A DNA stretch of 64,000 nucleotides from Bradyrhizobium agreste. GTDB taxonomy: Bacteria > Pseudomonadota > Alphaproteobacteria > Rhizobiales > Xanthobacteraceae. This document shows positions 8,177 to 18,047 of the stretch, piece by piece. Location of the stretch: positions 186,001-250,000 of the forward strand of contig NZ_JACCHP010000006.1 in assembly GCF_016031625.1 (NCBI RefSeq), read 5' to 3'. Position 1 is the stretch's first letter. Every line of letters starts with the position of its first letter. A program made the translations under genes and the position numbers. The notes beneath the pieces were generated by a model. It did not search any database. It was not told the DNA's origin and was given only the letters and a program-made list of their open reading frames with translations.

Positions 8177-9538
8177 TCAGCGTGCGACGCGCAGCTTCGA
8201 CAGGGAAGTGCCGATATCCTTGAACACCGAGACGGTCTGGCTCGCCGAGGTCACCAGATAGAACTTGTCGCTGCTGCTGGCGCAATATTGCAGCACGCTC
8301 GAGGTCGGATCGCTGCCGGTGTTCACCTGCACCGTATAGATTGTGATGTTGTAGGGCTGGGCCTTGGCGTTGTCGCAGAGGATCTTCTGTCGAGCGTCGA
8401 TCTGCGAAGCACCGCTGTACCAGCGGTTCTGCGTGTTGAGACCGTCGGAGAGCAGGACGATCGCGTCCTTGTAGGTGTAGTTGGAGTCCTTGGCCGGGGC
8501 ATTCATGGGGTCGCCAGTCGATAGCGTCATCCAGCCCCAGGCGAGGCCGATGCCTTGGTTAGTGTTGCCGGTCGGAACCAACTTGTCGATCAGGGACTTG
8601 AGCGTGGCCCAATCGTAGCTGAGCGGCATGATCGGCTGGATGTAGGCCGAATTGCTGGAGTTGCAGTAGGAATATTGCTCGGCGGGGAAAAGCGTGGCCG
8701 AATTGCTGCTCGCCGGAGTCGTGTTCTTGGTATCGTAGTCCTGGTCGCGGTCGGTGATGCAGCCCGTCCACTTGTTGTGGTTTTTCGGCGTCCAGGTCTT
8801 GCCGGCGCTCACGCAGCTTGACTGTTGCTTGTACCCGTTGTCGCTGCAGGTGCCATTCACCGCTTCCCAGTCGCTCCAGTCGATCCAGGGCTTGTCATAG
8901 TTGCTGCTGCCGACGTTGACGTCCTTGGAAAACGGCACGATCGAGATGTAGACGTCGCCGTTGGTCTTCGCGAGCGCGCTGAGCTGATCGACCAGGTTCT
9001 TCGCGGCCGTCTGCATCGCCGGCATCTTGCCGTCGTACGCCATCGATCCCGTGACGTCGAGCACCAGGGCCACGCGCATGCGCGTCAGGCCCCAGGCGCT
9101 GGTGGACGAGGTGCCGACGTCGAGCGTCGGGAAGCCGGCGATCTTCATGAAGCTGGTGGTGTAGGTGCCGGTTCCGGTGAGCTGGATCGTCGAGCCGATC
9201 GTGGTGCTCGCGTTATAGGTCGCGGCGACGCTGACCGACGGCAGGGTCTTGGTGTCCGTGAACAGGGCGTTGAAATAGGATTGCGCCTTGGTGGAGATCT
9301 GTGACGTGGTGATGGTGCCGGCCGACAGGTCCCTTGACAGCATCAACGCGGTGGAATCGAGGGCTGACTGCATCGCGGTGCGCGCCTGGGCCGCGCGGCT
9401 ATAGTCGATCGCCGCGCCGACGAAGCTCAGCATCGGAACGAGCGCAATGGCGAAGATCACTGCGATATTGCCTTGCTCGGCTGCTCCGAAACGGGCGAGT
9501 TGTCGACCTAGGCGGCTGACGAGGGGCAGACCAGACAT
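8177..9538 (-). CDS. TadG-like pilus assembly protein with VWA domain
   Basis: Membrane protein of 453 aa. The N-terminus has the TadE/TadG-type segment 'EQGNIAVIFAIALVPMLSF' (about residues 21-39), a single membrane anchor with a cleavage-like small-residue pattern. Periplasmic residues from about 150 form a VWA domain with a canonical MIDAS motif, 'LVLDVTGSM' (D-x-T-G-S). A Cys-, Asn- and Ser-rich insertion follows at about 230-300. Such proteins belong to Flp/Tad pilus systems, but no other tad gene is present in the window, so this is a stand-alone copy with an uncertain role at the cell surface. Confidence 0.82.
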   Translation of the reverse strand: MSGLPLVSRLGRQLARFGAAEQGNIAVIFAIALVPMLSFVGAAIDYSRAAQARTAMQSALDSTALMLSRDLSAGTITTSQISTKAQSYFNALFTDTKTLPSVSVAATYNASTTIGSTIQLTGTGTYTTSFMKIAGFPTLDVGTSSTSAWGLTRMRVALVLDVTGSMAYDGKMPAMQTAAKNLVDQLSALAKTNGDVYISIVPFSKDVNVGSSNYDKPWIDWSDWEAVNGTCSDNGYKQQSSCVSAGKTWTPKNHNKWTGCITDRDQDYDTKNTTPASSNSATLFPAEQYSYCNSSNSAYIQPIMPLSYDWATLKSLIDKLVPTGNTNQGIGLAWGWMTLSTGDPMNAPAKDSNYTYKDAIVLLSDGLNTQNRWYSGASQIDARQKILCDNAKAQPYNITIYTVQVNTGSDPTSSVLQYCASSSDKFYLVTSASQTVSVFKDIGTSLSKLRVAR

Positions 9539-10016
9539 GACGATCCCCGAAATCTGTGTTTTGCCCGATTTCGCGCCACGTCATTGAATCGCAGGTAAAC
9601 TGGACCGTAGAAAACCGGAGCGTTTGGCGGAAAACCGTCGCGGGCGGGCTAACGGCCGGGTTCCTGGTCAACATGTTCTAAGCGCGCCGGGCGGAAATTT
9701 TTGTCAAATCCCTCCGGATTGATTAACCTAAACAGGATCGCCCGGACCGGGAATCGGGACTGCTGCGACGGCATGGGCTGGACCCCCGCGTGCTTGCGGC
9801 GGGCCGGGGGCAGGGCCATATTGCTGGCGAGCGATCCGGCCTGAACCGCATTTGCCGGGAGCGGCGATCCAAGGCGGCGCGCCTGCGCCAGGCTCCGAAG
9901 GAGGGGTCGCGCGGTGACCGCCATTCGCTTCCGTGGGGAATTTGAACGCCTGTGCCATGCTGCAATTGACTTCCAGCCTCGATCAGTCCGCGCCAGCCGC
10001 TGCCGACGCGCCTCGC
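9539..10016. other. Long leader and promoter region upstream of clpS
   Basis: A 478-base stretch between the divergent TadG-like gene and clpS. It contains a candidate clpS promoter at 9701-9729 (listed separately). Downstream is a GC-rich leader of nearly 290 bases in which in-frame GTG (9933) and ATG (9957) codons could lengthen ClpS. I see no separate gene. Confidence 0.5.
9701..9729 (+). promoter_or_regulatory. Candidate clpS promoter (TTGTCA-N17-TAACCT)
   Basis: TTGTCA at 9701-9706 and TAACCT at 9724-9729 are separated by exactly 17 bases in an AT-richer pocket of an otherwise GC-rich region. This would give a clpS leader of about 280 nt. The call rests on sequence resemblance only. Confidence 0.4.
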
Positions 10017-10349
10017 ATGAGCAATGACGACAACCGTTCGGGTACTCCCTCGGGGCCGAGCACGTCGGTCATCACCAAGGTCAAGCCCAAGACCAAGCGG
10101 CCGAACCTGTATCGTGTGCTCATCCTGAACGACGACTACACTCCAATGGAGTTCGTCGTTCACGTGCTGGAGAAGTTCTTCAACAAGGACGTCGAAGCCG
10201 CGACCAAGATCATGCTGCACGTCCATCATCACGGGATCGGGGAGTGCGGCGTGTTCACCTACGAGATCGCCGAAACCAAGGTGACGCAGGTGATGGATTT
10301 CGCCCGCAAGCACCAGCACCCGCTGCAATGCGTGATGGAAAAGAAGTAA
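10017..10349 (+). CDS. clpS: ATP-dependent Clp protease adaptor ClpS
   Basis: Adaptor that delivers N-degron substrates to ClpAP. The core '[17 protein letters not shown]' holds the Asn-Asp-Asp residues that bind the substrate alpha-amino group. It is followed by '[19 protein letters not shown]', which matches ClpS throughout. The ATG at 10017 gives a 110-aa protein; the in-frame ATG at 9957 and GTG at 9933 would add 20 and 28 poorly conserved residues. clpA follows 286 bases later on the same strand, the usual clpS-clpA order, although that gap leaves room for a separate clpA promoter. Confidence 0.93.
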   Translation: MSNDDNRSGTPSGPSTSVITKVKPKTKRPNLYRVLILNDDYTPMEFVVHVLEKFFNKDVEAATKIMLHVHHHGIGECGVFTYEIAETKVTQVMDFARKHQHPLQCVMEKK

Positions 10350-10635
10350 GGCGGCTTGCGGCGCGCTTGAAGCCGTCTCCTGTGCAAGCCGCAGTGTGAT
10401 TGTCGCGCGGCGGCCGCGCGCGACGGGCTGCAGCCGGCAAAACTACGGAATTCTGCGCCGGCGCCGATCCCGCCCAAATCGGAACGGGTTTTGCATCGAA
10501 AATACCGCAAGTGTGTCGCCGCCGAGTCGCGGAACCGGTCTTTCGCCGCGGTCTTGTATAACTATATGTGACAAAGGTTGTTGTTGCCTGACCGGGCGAT
10601 GACGATCATGATGGTGGGGGCCATAGAGGACGCGA

Positions 10636-13044
10636 ATGCCGACTTTTTCCCAAAGCCTTGAACAATCCCTGCATCGTGCGCTGGCGATCGCGAATGAGCG
10701 TCATCACCAATACGCGACGCTCGAACATCTCTTGCTCTCCTTGATCGACGACTCCGATGCAGCCGCCGTCATGCGCGCCTGTAGCGTCGATCTCGACAAG
10801 CTCCGTACGAGCCTCGTCAACTACCTTGAGACCGAATTCGAGAACCTGGTGACGGACGGCGCCGACGACGCCAAGCCCACCGCCGGTTTCCAGCGCGTGA
10901 TCCAGCGCGCGGTGATCCATGTGCAGTCGTCCGGTCGCGAAGAGGTGACCGGCGCCAACGTGCTGATCGCGATCTTCGCCGAACGCGAGAGCCATGCCGC
11001 GTATTTCCTGCAGGAGCAGGACATGACGCGTTACGATGCCGTCAACTACATCAGCCACGGCATTGCCAAGCGGCCGGGCGTTTCCGAGGCGCGGCCCGTG
11101 CGCGGCGTCGACGAGGAGACCGAAGCCAAGGGCAACGAGGACGCCAAGAAGAAGGGCGAGGCGCTCGAGACCTATTGCGTTAACCTCAACAAGAAGGCGC
11201 GCGACGGCAAGATCGATCCGGTGATCGGACGCAATTCCGAAATCAACCGCGCGATCCAGGTGCTGTGCCGCCGGCAGAAGAACAATCCGCTGTTCGTCGG
11301 TGAAGCCGGCGTCGGCAAGACCGCGATCGCAGAAGGGCTCGCCAAGCGCATCGTCGACAGCGAGGTGCCGGAGGTGCTGGCGGCCGCCACCGTGTTCTCC
11401 CTGGACATGGGTACGCTGCTTGCCGGCACGCGCTATCGCGGCGACTTCGAGGAGCGCCTGAAGCAGGTGCTCAAGGAGCTCGAGGCGCATCCCAACGCGA
11501 TCCTGTTCATCGACGAGATCCACACCGTGATCGGTGCAGGCGCGACATCGGGCGGGGCGATGGACGCCTCGAACCTGCTCAAGCCGGCGCTGGCCTCTGG
11601 CACGATCCGCTGCATGGGCTCGACCACCTACAAGGAATATCGCCAGCACTTCGAGAAGGACCGCGCGCTGGTGCGGCGCTTCCAGAAGATCGACATCAAC
11701 GAGCCGACGGTCGAGGACGCCATCGCGATCCTCAAGGGCCTCAAGCCGTACTTCGAGGACTATCACCGGCTGAAGTACACCAATGAGGCGATCGAGGCTG
11801 CGGTGCAGCTCTCCTCGCGCTACATCCACGACCGCAAGCTGCCCGACAAGGCGATCGACGTGATCGACGAGTCCGGCGCCGCGCAGATGCTGGTCGCCGA
11901 GAACAAGCGCAAGAAGACTATCGGCATCAAGGAGATCGAGACCACGATCGCCTCGATGGCGCGGATCCCGCCGAAGAGCGTGTCGAAGGACGATGCCGAG
12001 GTGCTCAAGCATCTCGAGCAGACCTTGAAGCGCACCGTGTTCGGCCAGGACAAGGCGATCGAATCGCTCGCCGCCTCGATCAAGCTGGCGCGCGCCGGCC
12101 TGCGCGAGCCGGAGAAGCCGATCGGCTGCTACCTGTTCTCAGGACCCACCGGCGTCGGCAAGACCGAGGTGGCCAAGCAACTCGCGGCCGCGTTGGGGGT
12201 CGAGCTGTTGCGCTTCGACATGTCCGAATACATGGAGCGGCACACCGTGTCGCGCCTGATCGGCGCGCCCCCCGGCTATGTCGGCTTCGACCAGGGCGGC
12301 CTGCTCACTGACGGCGTCGACCAGCATCCGCACTGCGTCGTGCTGCTCGATGAGATCGAGAAGGCCCATCCCGACCTCTACAATGTGCTGCTCCAGATCA
12401 TGGACCACGGCCGGCTCACCGACCACAACGGCAAGCAGGTCAACTTCCGCAACGTGATCCTGATCATGACCACAAATGCGGGCGCGGCCGATCTCGCCAA
12501 GCAGGCATTCGGGTTCACCCGCTCCAAGCGCGAAGGCGACGACCACGAGGCGATCAACCGGCAGTTCGCGCCGGAATTCCGCAACCGTCTCGATGCCATC
12601 GTCTCGTTCGGCCATCTCAGCGTCGAGGTGATCGGCACAGTGGTCGAGAAGTTCGTGCTTCAGCTCGAGGCGCAGCTCGGCGACCGCGACGTCACCATCG
12701 AGCTGTCCGAGGAGGCCAAGGCCTGGCTGATCCAGCACGGCTACGACGAGCAGATGGGCGCACGTCCCATGGCCCGCGTGATCCAGGAGCATATCAAGAA
12801 GCCGTTGGCCGACGAGGTGCTGTTCGGCAAGCTGAAGGGCGGCGGCCACGTCCGCGTCGTCCTGGTCAAGGACGAGGCCGACGAGACCAAGGAGAAGATC
12901 GGCTTCGAGTTCGTCGAGGGGCCGGTCACGCCGAAGCAGGAGAAGCTGCCTGGCGCCCGCAAGCGTCCGCCGGGCAAGCCCAAGCCGGGCGGCCCCGGCG
13001 GCTCGAAGGGGCCGACCTCGAAGGGCCCGCTGGTCAAGGTTTGA
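10636..13044 (+). CDS. clpA: ATP-dependent Clp protease ATP-binding subunit ClpA
   Basis: AAA+ unfoldase that feeds substrates into the ClpP peptidase. The double Clp-N repeat occupies about residues 1-145. The first AAA module has Walker A 'GEAGVGKT' (about 220) and Walker B 'ILFIDEIHT'. The second has 'GPTGVGKT' (about 500) and '[13 protein letters not shown]'. The 802-aa length and the lack of a ClpB middle domain identify ClpA. The C-terminal tail is extended with a Pro/Gly/Lys-rich stretch from about 765. A clear terminator follows. Confidence 0.97.
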   Translation: MPTFSQSLEQSLHRALAIANERHHQYATLEHLLLSLIDDSDAAAVMRACSVDLDKLRTSLVNYLETEFENLVTDGADDAKPTAGFQRVIQRAVIHVQSSGREEVTGANVLIAIFAERESHAAYFLQEQDMTRYDAVNYISHGIAKRPGVSEARPVRGVDEETEAKGNEDAKKKGEALETYCVNLNKKARDGKIDPVIGRNSEINRAIQVLCRRQKNNPLFVGEAGVGKTAIAEGLAKRIVDSEVPEVLAAATVFSLDMGTLLAGTRYRGDFEERLKQVLKELEAHPNAILFIDEIHTVIGAGATSGGAMDASNLLKPALASGTIRCMGSTTYKEYRQHFEKDRALVRRFQKIDINEPTVEDAIAILKGLKPYFEDYHRLKYTNEAIEAAVQLSSRYIHDRKLPDKAIDVIDESGAAQMLVAENKRKKTIGIKEIETTIASMARIPPKSVSKDDAEVLKHLEQTLKRTVFGQDKAIESLAASIKLARAGLREPEKPIGCYLFSGPTGVGKTEVAKQLAAALGVELLRFDMSEYMERHTVSRLIGAPPGYVGFDQGGLLTDGVDQHPHCVVLLDEIEKAHPDLYNVLLQIMDHGRLTDHNGKQVNFRNVILIMTTNAGAADLAKQAFGFTRSKREGDDHEAINRQFAPEFRNRLDAIVSFGHLSVEVIGTVVEKFVLQLEAQLGDRDVTIELSEEAKAWLIQHGYDEQMGARPMARVIQEHIKKPLADEVLFGKLKGGGHVRVVLVKDEADETKEKIGFEFVEGPVTPKQEKLPGARKRPPGKPKPGGPGGSKGPTSKGPLVKV

Positions 13045-13063
13045 TCGGCACGTGATGAAATCG

Positions 13064-13093
13064 AAAAGGCCGGCTGCGAAGCCGGCCTTTTTG
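13064..13093 (+). terminator. Intrinsic terminator of clpA
   Basis: The stem AAGGCCGGC / GCCGGCCTT with a six-base loop is followed by a T run. It lies 20 bases past the clpA stop and also faces the convergent MFS gene. Confidence 0.9.
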
Positions 13094-13122
13094 TTGTGCG
13101 CCATCCGTTCAGTGAACCGGCC

Positions 13123-14544
13123 TCAGTCGCCGCGCAGACGCTGGTCGTCCTGCACGCGGACGTGCTCGGCACCGCGCGCGCCGGCTGGGGAAAGCCGCAG
13201 CATACTCAGCATTGCACCGCAGAGCGCAAATCCGACGCCGGCAAGCAGTGCCAGCCTGGTTCCGTCGAGCGGATAGCGTCCGAGCAACAGCGCGACCAGC
13301 GCCGCGCCGGTGGTCTGGCCGAGCAGGCGCGCCGTCCCCAGCATCCCGCTGGCGCCGCCTGCGCGCTCGCGCGGCGCGGCTGCGATCATGGTGCGGTTAT
13401 TGGGGGTCTGGAACAGACCGAAGCCGGCGCCGGCGAGCGCCATCCGCCAGATCACGTCGAGCGGGGTTGGCGTCGCGGGCAGGAAGGCCAGCGCGGCAAG
13501 GCCGCAGGCGAACAGCGTGAGCCCGATGCCGCCGAGCAGGCCGGCCGGATGACGCTCGACCAGGCGGCCGGCGAGGGGCGCCGCAAACGCCAGCGCGATC
13601 GGCCACGGCGTGATCAACAGTCCCATATGCACCGCCGAATAGCCGAAGCGGCTCTGAAGGTAGAAGGGGATCGCGACGAAGGCCAGCATCTGCCCGCAGA
13701 ACGATGCGATCGAGGTCGCGATCGACAGCGCGAACACGGGGATGCGCAGCAGGTCGATCGGCAGGAGCGGCGAGGTCATGTGCGTCTCGCGATAGATCAG
13801 CAGCGCGCCGGCAACGATCGCGATGGCGAACTGCACGAGGCAGGTGATCGCGGCCTCGCCATGACCGACGCTGTCGACCGCCGCGATGCCGACGCCGAAC
13901 GTGATCGCCGACAGCCCCGCGCTCTGCCAGTCGAAGGAGCGGCTCGCGGGCTTGGTGTGCGGCAGGCTGCGCAGGCCGAGCACCAGCGTCACCGCGCCGA
14001 GCGGCACGTTGATCGCGAACAGCCACGGCCAGCTTCCCACCGCGAGGATGCCGGCGGCGAGCGTCGGGCCGATCGCGGCCGAGAAGGCGACGACGAGCGC
14101 GTTGAGCCCGATGCCGCGGCCGAGCAGGCTGCGCGGATAGGTGAAACGCACCAGCGCCGCGTTGACGCTCATGATGCCGGCCGCGCCAAAGCCCTGGAGG
14201 ATGCGCGCGATCGTCAGCAGCGGCAGCGTGTGGGCCAGCGCGCAGAAGGCCGAGGCCAGCGTGAACAGCGCCAGCCCGACCAGGTAGACGCGGCGATAGC
14301 CGACGATCTCGCCGAGCGAAGCCAGCGGCAGCAGCGAGATCGTGATCGCGAGCTGGTAGCCGTTGACGATCCAGATCGAGAAGGCCGGAGTCGCATCGAG
14401 GTCCGCCGCGATCGTCGGCAGCGCCACATTGGCAATGGCGCTGTCGACCACCGCCATGACGATGCCGAGCGCAATGGTCAGTACCGCCTGATTGCGTTGC
14501 GGCTGCGGCAGGCCGTCGGCATGCTCGATGGTGACTGTCGACAT
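13123..14544 (-). CDS. MFS transporter, EmrB/QacA-like (DHA2-type) drug exporter
   Basis: Inner-membrane proton-coupled exporter of about 473 aa, with hydrophobic segments along its whole length, probably 14. The motif 'VDSAIANVALPTIAADL' near residue 30 is the motif D1-like signature of DHA2 drug exporters. 'GEIVGYRRVYLVG' is motif A, and 'RILQGFGAAGIMSVNAALV' is the motif B region. The ATG at 14544 ('MSTVTIEHADGL') is preferred; an upstream in-frame start at 14601 would add 19 residues without family support. The substrate is unknown. The gene converges on clpA. Confidence 0.88.
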   Translation of the reverse strand: MSTVTIEHADGLPQPQRNQAVLTIALGIVMAVVDSAIANVALPTIAADLDATPAFSIWIVNGYQLAITISLLPLASLGEIVGYRRVYLVGLALFTLASAFCALAHTLPLLTIARILQGFGAAGIMSVNAALVRFTYPRSLLGRGIGLNALVVAFSAAIGPTLAAGILAVGSWPWLFAINVPLGAVTLVLGLRSLPHTKPASRSFDWQSAGLSAITFGVGIAAVDSVGHGEAAITCLVQFAIAIVAGALLIYRETHMTSPLLPIDLLRIPVFALSIATSIASFCGQMLAFVAIPFYLQSRFGYSAVHMGLLITPWPIALAFAAPLAGRLVERHPAGLLGGIGLTLFACGLAALAFLPATPTPLDVIWRMALAGAGFGLFQTPNNRTMIAAAPRERAGGASGMLGTARLLGQTTGAALVALLLGRYPLDGTRLALLAGVGFALCGAMLSMLRLSPAGARGAEHVRVQDDQRLRGD

Positions 14545-14677
14545 CGTGAGCGGCGTATCGTTGGCGAATGGGACTCGGCCAGGGGCCGAGTATTGCGCCA
14601 ACAGGGCAGGGCCGCGATAGTTCCGGAACCGCGCTGCCGGCGCCGTCGCCTTACCAAGCGCGTTTGGTGCGGCTGTC

Positions 14678-15703
14678 CTACACCGCCGGCGGATTGCGGT
14701 CGCTGAAGGTCACGCGCTGGTGCCAATAGGGATAGGGCAGCGTCACCGTGCTCGCCGCATCGAGCTTTGCAACCTGGTCCTTGGTCAAGGACCAGCCGAC
14801 CGCGCCGAGATTCTCGCGCAGCTGGGTCTCGTTGCGTGCGCCGATGATCAGCGTCGAGACCGTCGGACGCTGCAGCAGCCAGTTCAGCGCGATCTGCGAG
14901 ACGCTCTTGCCGGTCTCTTTCGCGATCTCATCGATCGCATCGACGACGCGATAGACATGTTCGTCCGAGACGGGCGGTCCGAACTCGGCCGTCTTGGGCA
15001 GGCGGCTGACTTCGGGTTTGGGCTGACCGCGGCGGATCTTTCCGGTGAGGCGTCCCCATCCGAGCGGCGACCAGACCACGGCGCCCAGCCCCTGGTCGAG
15101 GCCGAGCGGCATCAACTCCCATTCGTAGTCGCGTCCGATCAGTGAATAGTAGGTCTGGTTGGCGACGTAACGTGGAAAACCGTGCTTGTCGGCGACGTCG
15201 AGCGACTTCATCAGGTGCCAGCCCGAGAAATTCGAGACGCCGACGTAACGGATCTTGCCGGCGCGCACGAGCACGTCGAGAGTCGAGAGCACCTCTTCGG
15301 GCGGCGTGAAGGCGTCGAAGCCGTGGAGCTGGAACAGATCGATATAATCGGTGCCGAGCCGGCTCAACGAACCGTCGATCGCCGCGAGCAGATGCTGGCG
15401 CGATGAGCCGATGTCGTTGGGCCCGTCGCCGAAGCGGAACGTCGCCTTGGTCGAGATCAGGACCTTGTCGCGGCGACCCTTGATGGCTTGCCCGAGCACC
15501 CGCTCGGACTCGCCGAGCGAATAGACATTCGCGGTGTCGAACATCGACACGCCGGCCTCGAGGCAGATGTCCAGCATGCGCCGCGCTTCGGTGGCGTCCG
15601 TCATGCCCCATGCAGCAAGGCGGCCGACGCCGCCGAACGTGCCCGTTCCCAGGCTCAAAGCAGGCACCATCAGGCCGGACCGGCCCAAGCGTCGGTATTC
15701 CAT
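14678..15703 (-). CDS. Aldo/keto reductase
   Basis: NADPH-dependent oxidoreductase of 341 aa with the (beta/alpha)8 barrel of the AKR superfamily. The catalytic tetrad is visible: Asp and Tyr in 'FDTANVYSLGESE', Lys in 'LISTKATFR' and His in 'LFQLHGFD'. 'YVGVSNFSGW' and the C-terminal 'IIGARNETQLREN' cofactor-binding segment are also typical. The length and pattern resemble the YajO/YccK-type subgroup. The ATG at 15703 follows GAGGAG; an upstream frame extension to 15787 is not supported. Confidence 0.9.
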   Translation of the reverse strand: MEYRRLGRSGLMVPALSLGTGTFGGVGRLAAWGMTDATEARRMLDICLEAGVSMFDTANVYSLGESERVLGQAIKGRRDKVLISTKATFRFGDGPNDIGSSRQHLLAAIDGSLSRLGTDYIDLFQLHGFDAFTPPEEVLSTLDVLVRAGKIRYVGVSNFSGWHLMKSLDVADKHGFPRYVANQTYYSLIGRDYEWELMPLGLDQGLGAVVWSPLGWGRLTGKIRRGQPKPEVSRLPKTAEFGPPVSDEHVYRVVDAIDEIAKETGKSVSQIALNWLLQRPTVSTLIIGARNETQLRENLGAVGWSLTKDQVAKLDAASTVTLPYPYWHQRVTFSDRNPPAV

Positions 15704-15853
15704 CAATCTGCTCCTCGGCTGGCCGCTGATTGATCGTTGCGGCCTTGGCGGCGGAAGATACTGCAAGCAGGCGCCGTGGCCTACCATCCGCTCACATACC
15801 GGCCCTGCTCGGGATGACCTGATCGTGCAGATGACAGCCGACTGGAATCCACC

Positions 15854-16810
15854 TCAATGCCGCAACTGGCTCTGCCGGAAGTCGCGCGGGGACATCCCGA
15901 AATGCTCGCGGAAGACGCGGCCGAAATGCGAGAGGTCGTTGAAGCCCCAGGCGAAGGCGATCTCGCTGATATGGCGATGGGCGAGCAGTGGCGAGGCGAG
16001 ATCTCGCCGGCATCGGGCGAGGCGTTCGGCGAGGACATGGCGCTGGAAGGAGGTGTCCTCGTCTGCGAGAAGATCGTTGACGTAGCGCGGCGAGATGCCG
16101 AGCGCGGCTGCGGTTTCGGCGAGCGAGAGATCGGGATCGGCAAGGTGCGCGCGGATATGCGCCTTCAATCGGTAGAGCAGGGCCGAGCGGTGGGTCGAGG
16201 ACGGCAGCGATGACTTGCCGAGCCGCTCGCTCAAGGCCATCGCAAGCAGATCAACCGCCTGCTCCGACAGCGCGGTGGCCGTATCCGGAGCCAAACCATC
16301 CGCATTCTGGCAGAGCCGGACAATGAAATCATAGGCGAGCCGCTCGAGCGGTGCGTCGGCGCCGAATGACATTGCGGTCAGCGTCTCGGTGCCGCCGAAC
16401 CGCCGCTGCAGCATCTCGCGTGGTACCTTGAAAATGGTCTGCGTAAAACTATCGTTGAACTTCAGCTCGTACGGGCGCGTTGTGTCGTAGAGCGCGAACT
16501 CGCCAGGGTGGATCACGGTCTCGCGGCCGTCCTGCACAACGCCACCGTTGCCGCGATTGCCGAGGGCCACAAGAACAAAATCCTGGTTTGAGCGCGCGAT
16601 ACGCGACGGCGTGCGGAATACGTGCTGGCGGTCGGAGCAGACTTCGGAGCAGACCGCTTTACCGAGCGAAGCCTGGGTGACCGACCCGCGAAAGGCGCTG
16701 CCGAGGTCCGATTTGCAGTCGAGTCCGACGAAGACGTCGCAGACGATGTCCTGCCAGAGAGCGAGCCGCCGATAGCCGGGACTGCCGTCCGTCGTGAACT
16801 GGATTGGCAT
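15854..16810 (-). CDS. AraC-family regulator, NitR-like, beside the nitrilase cluster
   Basis: Transcription factor of 318 aa. The N-terminal half (about 1-180) fits the AraC-binding-like sensor domain of the NitR/FeaR type. The C-terminal 100 residues carry two helix-turn-helix units, 'LSLAETAAALGISPRYVNDLL' being the first and 'ISEIAFAWGFNDLSHFGRVFREHFG' the second, described here by their key residues. The ATG at 16810 follows GGGAGG; longer upstream readings run through the divergent promoter. It is divergent from nitrilase and aldoxime dehydratase, and NitR activates nitrilase in Rhodococcus, so control of this cluster is inferred. Confidence 0.85.
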   Translation of the reverse strand: MPIQFTTDGSPGYRRLALWQDIVCDVFVGLDCKSDLGSAFRGSVTQASLGKAVCSEVCSDRQHVFRTPSRIARSNQDFVLVALGNRGNGGVVQDGRETVIHPGEFALYDTTRPYELKFNDSFTQTIFKVPREMLQRRFGGTETLTAMSFGADAPLERLAYDFIVRLCQNADGLAPDTATALSEQAVDLLAMALSERLGKSSLPSSTHRSALLYRLKAHIRAHLADPDLSLAETAAALGISPRYVNDLLADEDTSFQRHVLAERLARCRRDLASPLLAHRHISEIAFAWGFNDLSHFGRVFREHFGMSPRDFRQSQLRH

Positions 16811-17001
16811 CTGAACAGCCTCCCTTTCACATCCTGCAAAATCGCCCCGGGGATCCAGTCTGACCGGAGGCAAATCTCGTACCGGCCGGTCGCGCGTCCA
16901 GTCGAGTTTTTGTTCCGCCGCGGTCGAGCGGCCGGCTGCCCGGCTTGGCCAAATAGACTGCATCGGACGTGGCTTGCGATCAACCGGCAATGGAGGCAGG
17001 A
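16811..17001. promoter_or_regulatory. Divergent control region, AraC regulator and nitrilase
   Basis: A 191-base gap between divergent starts that must hold both promoters and any AraC-type binding sites. I see GC-rich direct and inverted CCGGCCGG-type stretches but cannot name an operator. The ribosome-binding site of the nitrilase gene is GGAGG just before 17002. Confidence 0.45.
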
Positions 17002-18018
17002 ATGGGCATCGAACATCCGAAATACAAGGTTGCAGTGGTGCAGGCGGCACCGGCCTGGCTTGATCTCGACGCCTCGATCGACAGATCGATCGCGCTGATC
17101 GGGGAGGCCGCGGAAAAGGACGCCAAGCTGATCGCCTTCCCGGAAGCTTTCATCCCCGGTTACCCCTGGCACATCTGGCTGGACTCGCCTGCTTGGGCGA
17201 TCGGGCGGGGCTTCGTGCAGCGCTATTTCGACAATTCGCTGTCGTATGACAGCCCGCAGGCAGAGCGCCTGCGCGAGGCCGTGCGCAAGGCAAAGCTCAC
17301 CGCCGTGATCGGCCTGTCCGAGCGCGACGGCGGCAGCCTTTACCTCGCGCAATGGCTGATCGGGCCTGATGGCGAGACCATCGCAAAGCGCCGCAAGCTG
17401 CGGCCGACCCATGCCGAGCGCACGGTCTATGGCGAAGGCGACGGCAGCGACCTCGCCGTGCACGCGAGGCCCGACATCGGCCGTCTCGGCGCGCTGTGCT
17501 GCTGGGAGCATCTGCAGCCGCTGTCGAAATACGCGATGTACGCTCAGAACGAGCAGGTCCATGTCGCGGCCTGGCCGAGCTTCTCGCTCTACGATCCCTT
17601 CGCGCCGGCTTTAGGGGCCGAGGTCAACAACGCGGCTTCGCGCGTCTATGCGGTGGAAGGCTCCTGCTTCGTGCTCGCGCCTTGCGCCACCGTTTCGCAG
17701 GCCATGATCGACGAACTCTGCGACCGGCCGGACAAGAATGCGCTGCTGCATGCGGGCGGCGGCTTTGCGGCCATCTACGGCCCCGACGGCAGTCAGATCG
17801 GGGAGAAGCTGGCGCCCGATCAGGAGGGCCTGCTGATCGCAGAAATCGATCTCGGCGCCATTGGCGTTGCCAAGAACGCCGCCGATCCCGCCGGACATTA
17901 TTCGCGGCCCGATGTCACACGGCTGCTGCTCAACAACAAGCCCTACAAGCGGGTCGAGCAATTTGCGCTGCCTGTCGACACCGTCGAGCCCATGGACATT
18001 GCGGCGGCGGCAAGCTGA
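17002..18018 (+). CDS. Nitrilase
   Basis: Carbon-nitrogen hydrolase that converts a nitrile to the carboxylic acid and ammonia. The Glu-Lys-Cys triad is Glu48 ('FPEAF'), Lys132 ('KLRPTHAERTVYG') and Cys167 ('CCWEH'). The CWEH context and 'HLQPLSKYAMY' are typical of true nitrilases acting on aromatic or arylacetonitriles rather than amidases. Length (338 aa) is normal. The ATG at 17002 follows GGAGG. It is followed 29 bases later by an aldoxime dehydratase gene, the enzyme that would make its substrate, so the natural substrate is probably a nitrile derived from an aldoxime. Confidence 0.94.
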   Translation: MGIEHPKYKVAVVQAAPAWLDLDASIDRSIALIGEAAEKDAKLIAFPEAFIPGYPWHIWLDSPAWAIGRGFVQRYFDNSLSYDSPQAERLREAVRKAKLTAVIGLSERDGGSLYLAQWLIGPDGETIAKRRKLRPTHAERTVYGEGDGSDLAVHARPDIGRLGALCCWEHLQPLSKYAMYAQNEQVHVAAWPSFSLYDPFAPALGAEVNNAASRVYAVEGSCFVLAPCATVSQAMIDELCDRPDKNALLHAGGGFAAIYGPDGSQIGEKLAPDQEGLLIAEIDLGAIGVAKNAADPAGHYSRPDVTRLLLNNKPYKRVEQFALPVDTVEPMDIAAAAS

Positions 18019-18047
18019 TCTCCGCGATCACGGGGGAGGACACGGTC

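Noticed and set aside
13096..14706. A 536-codon plus-strand frame opposite the MFS exporter
   Set aside because: It is an Arg/Gln/Asp-rich shadow of the minus-strand MFS gene, with no recognisable domain.
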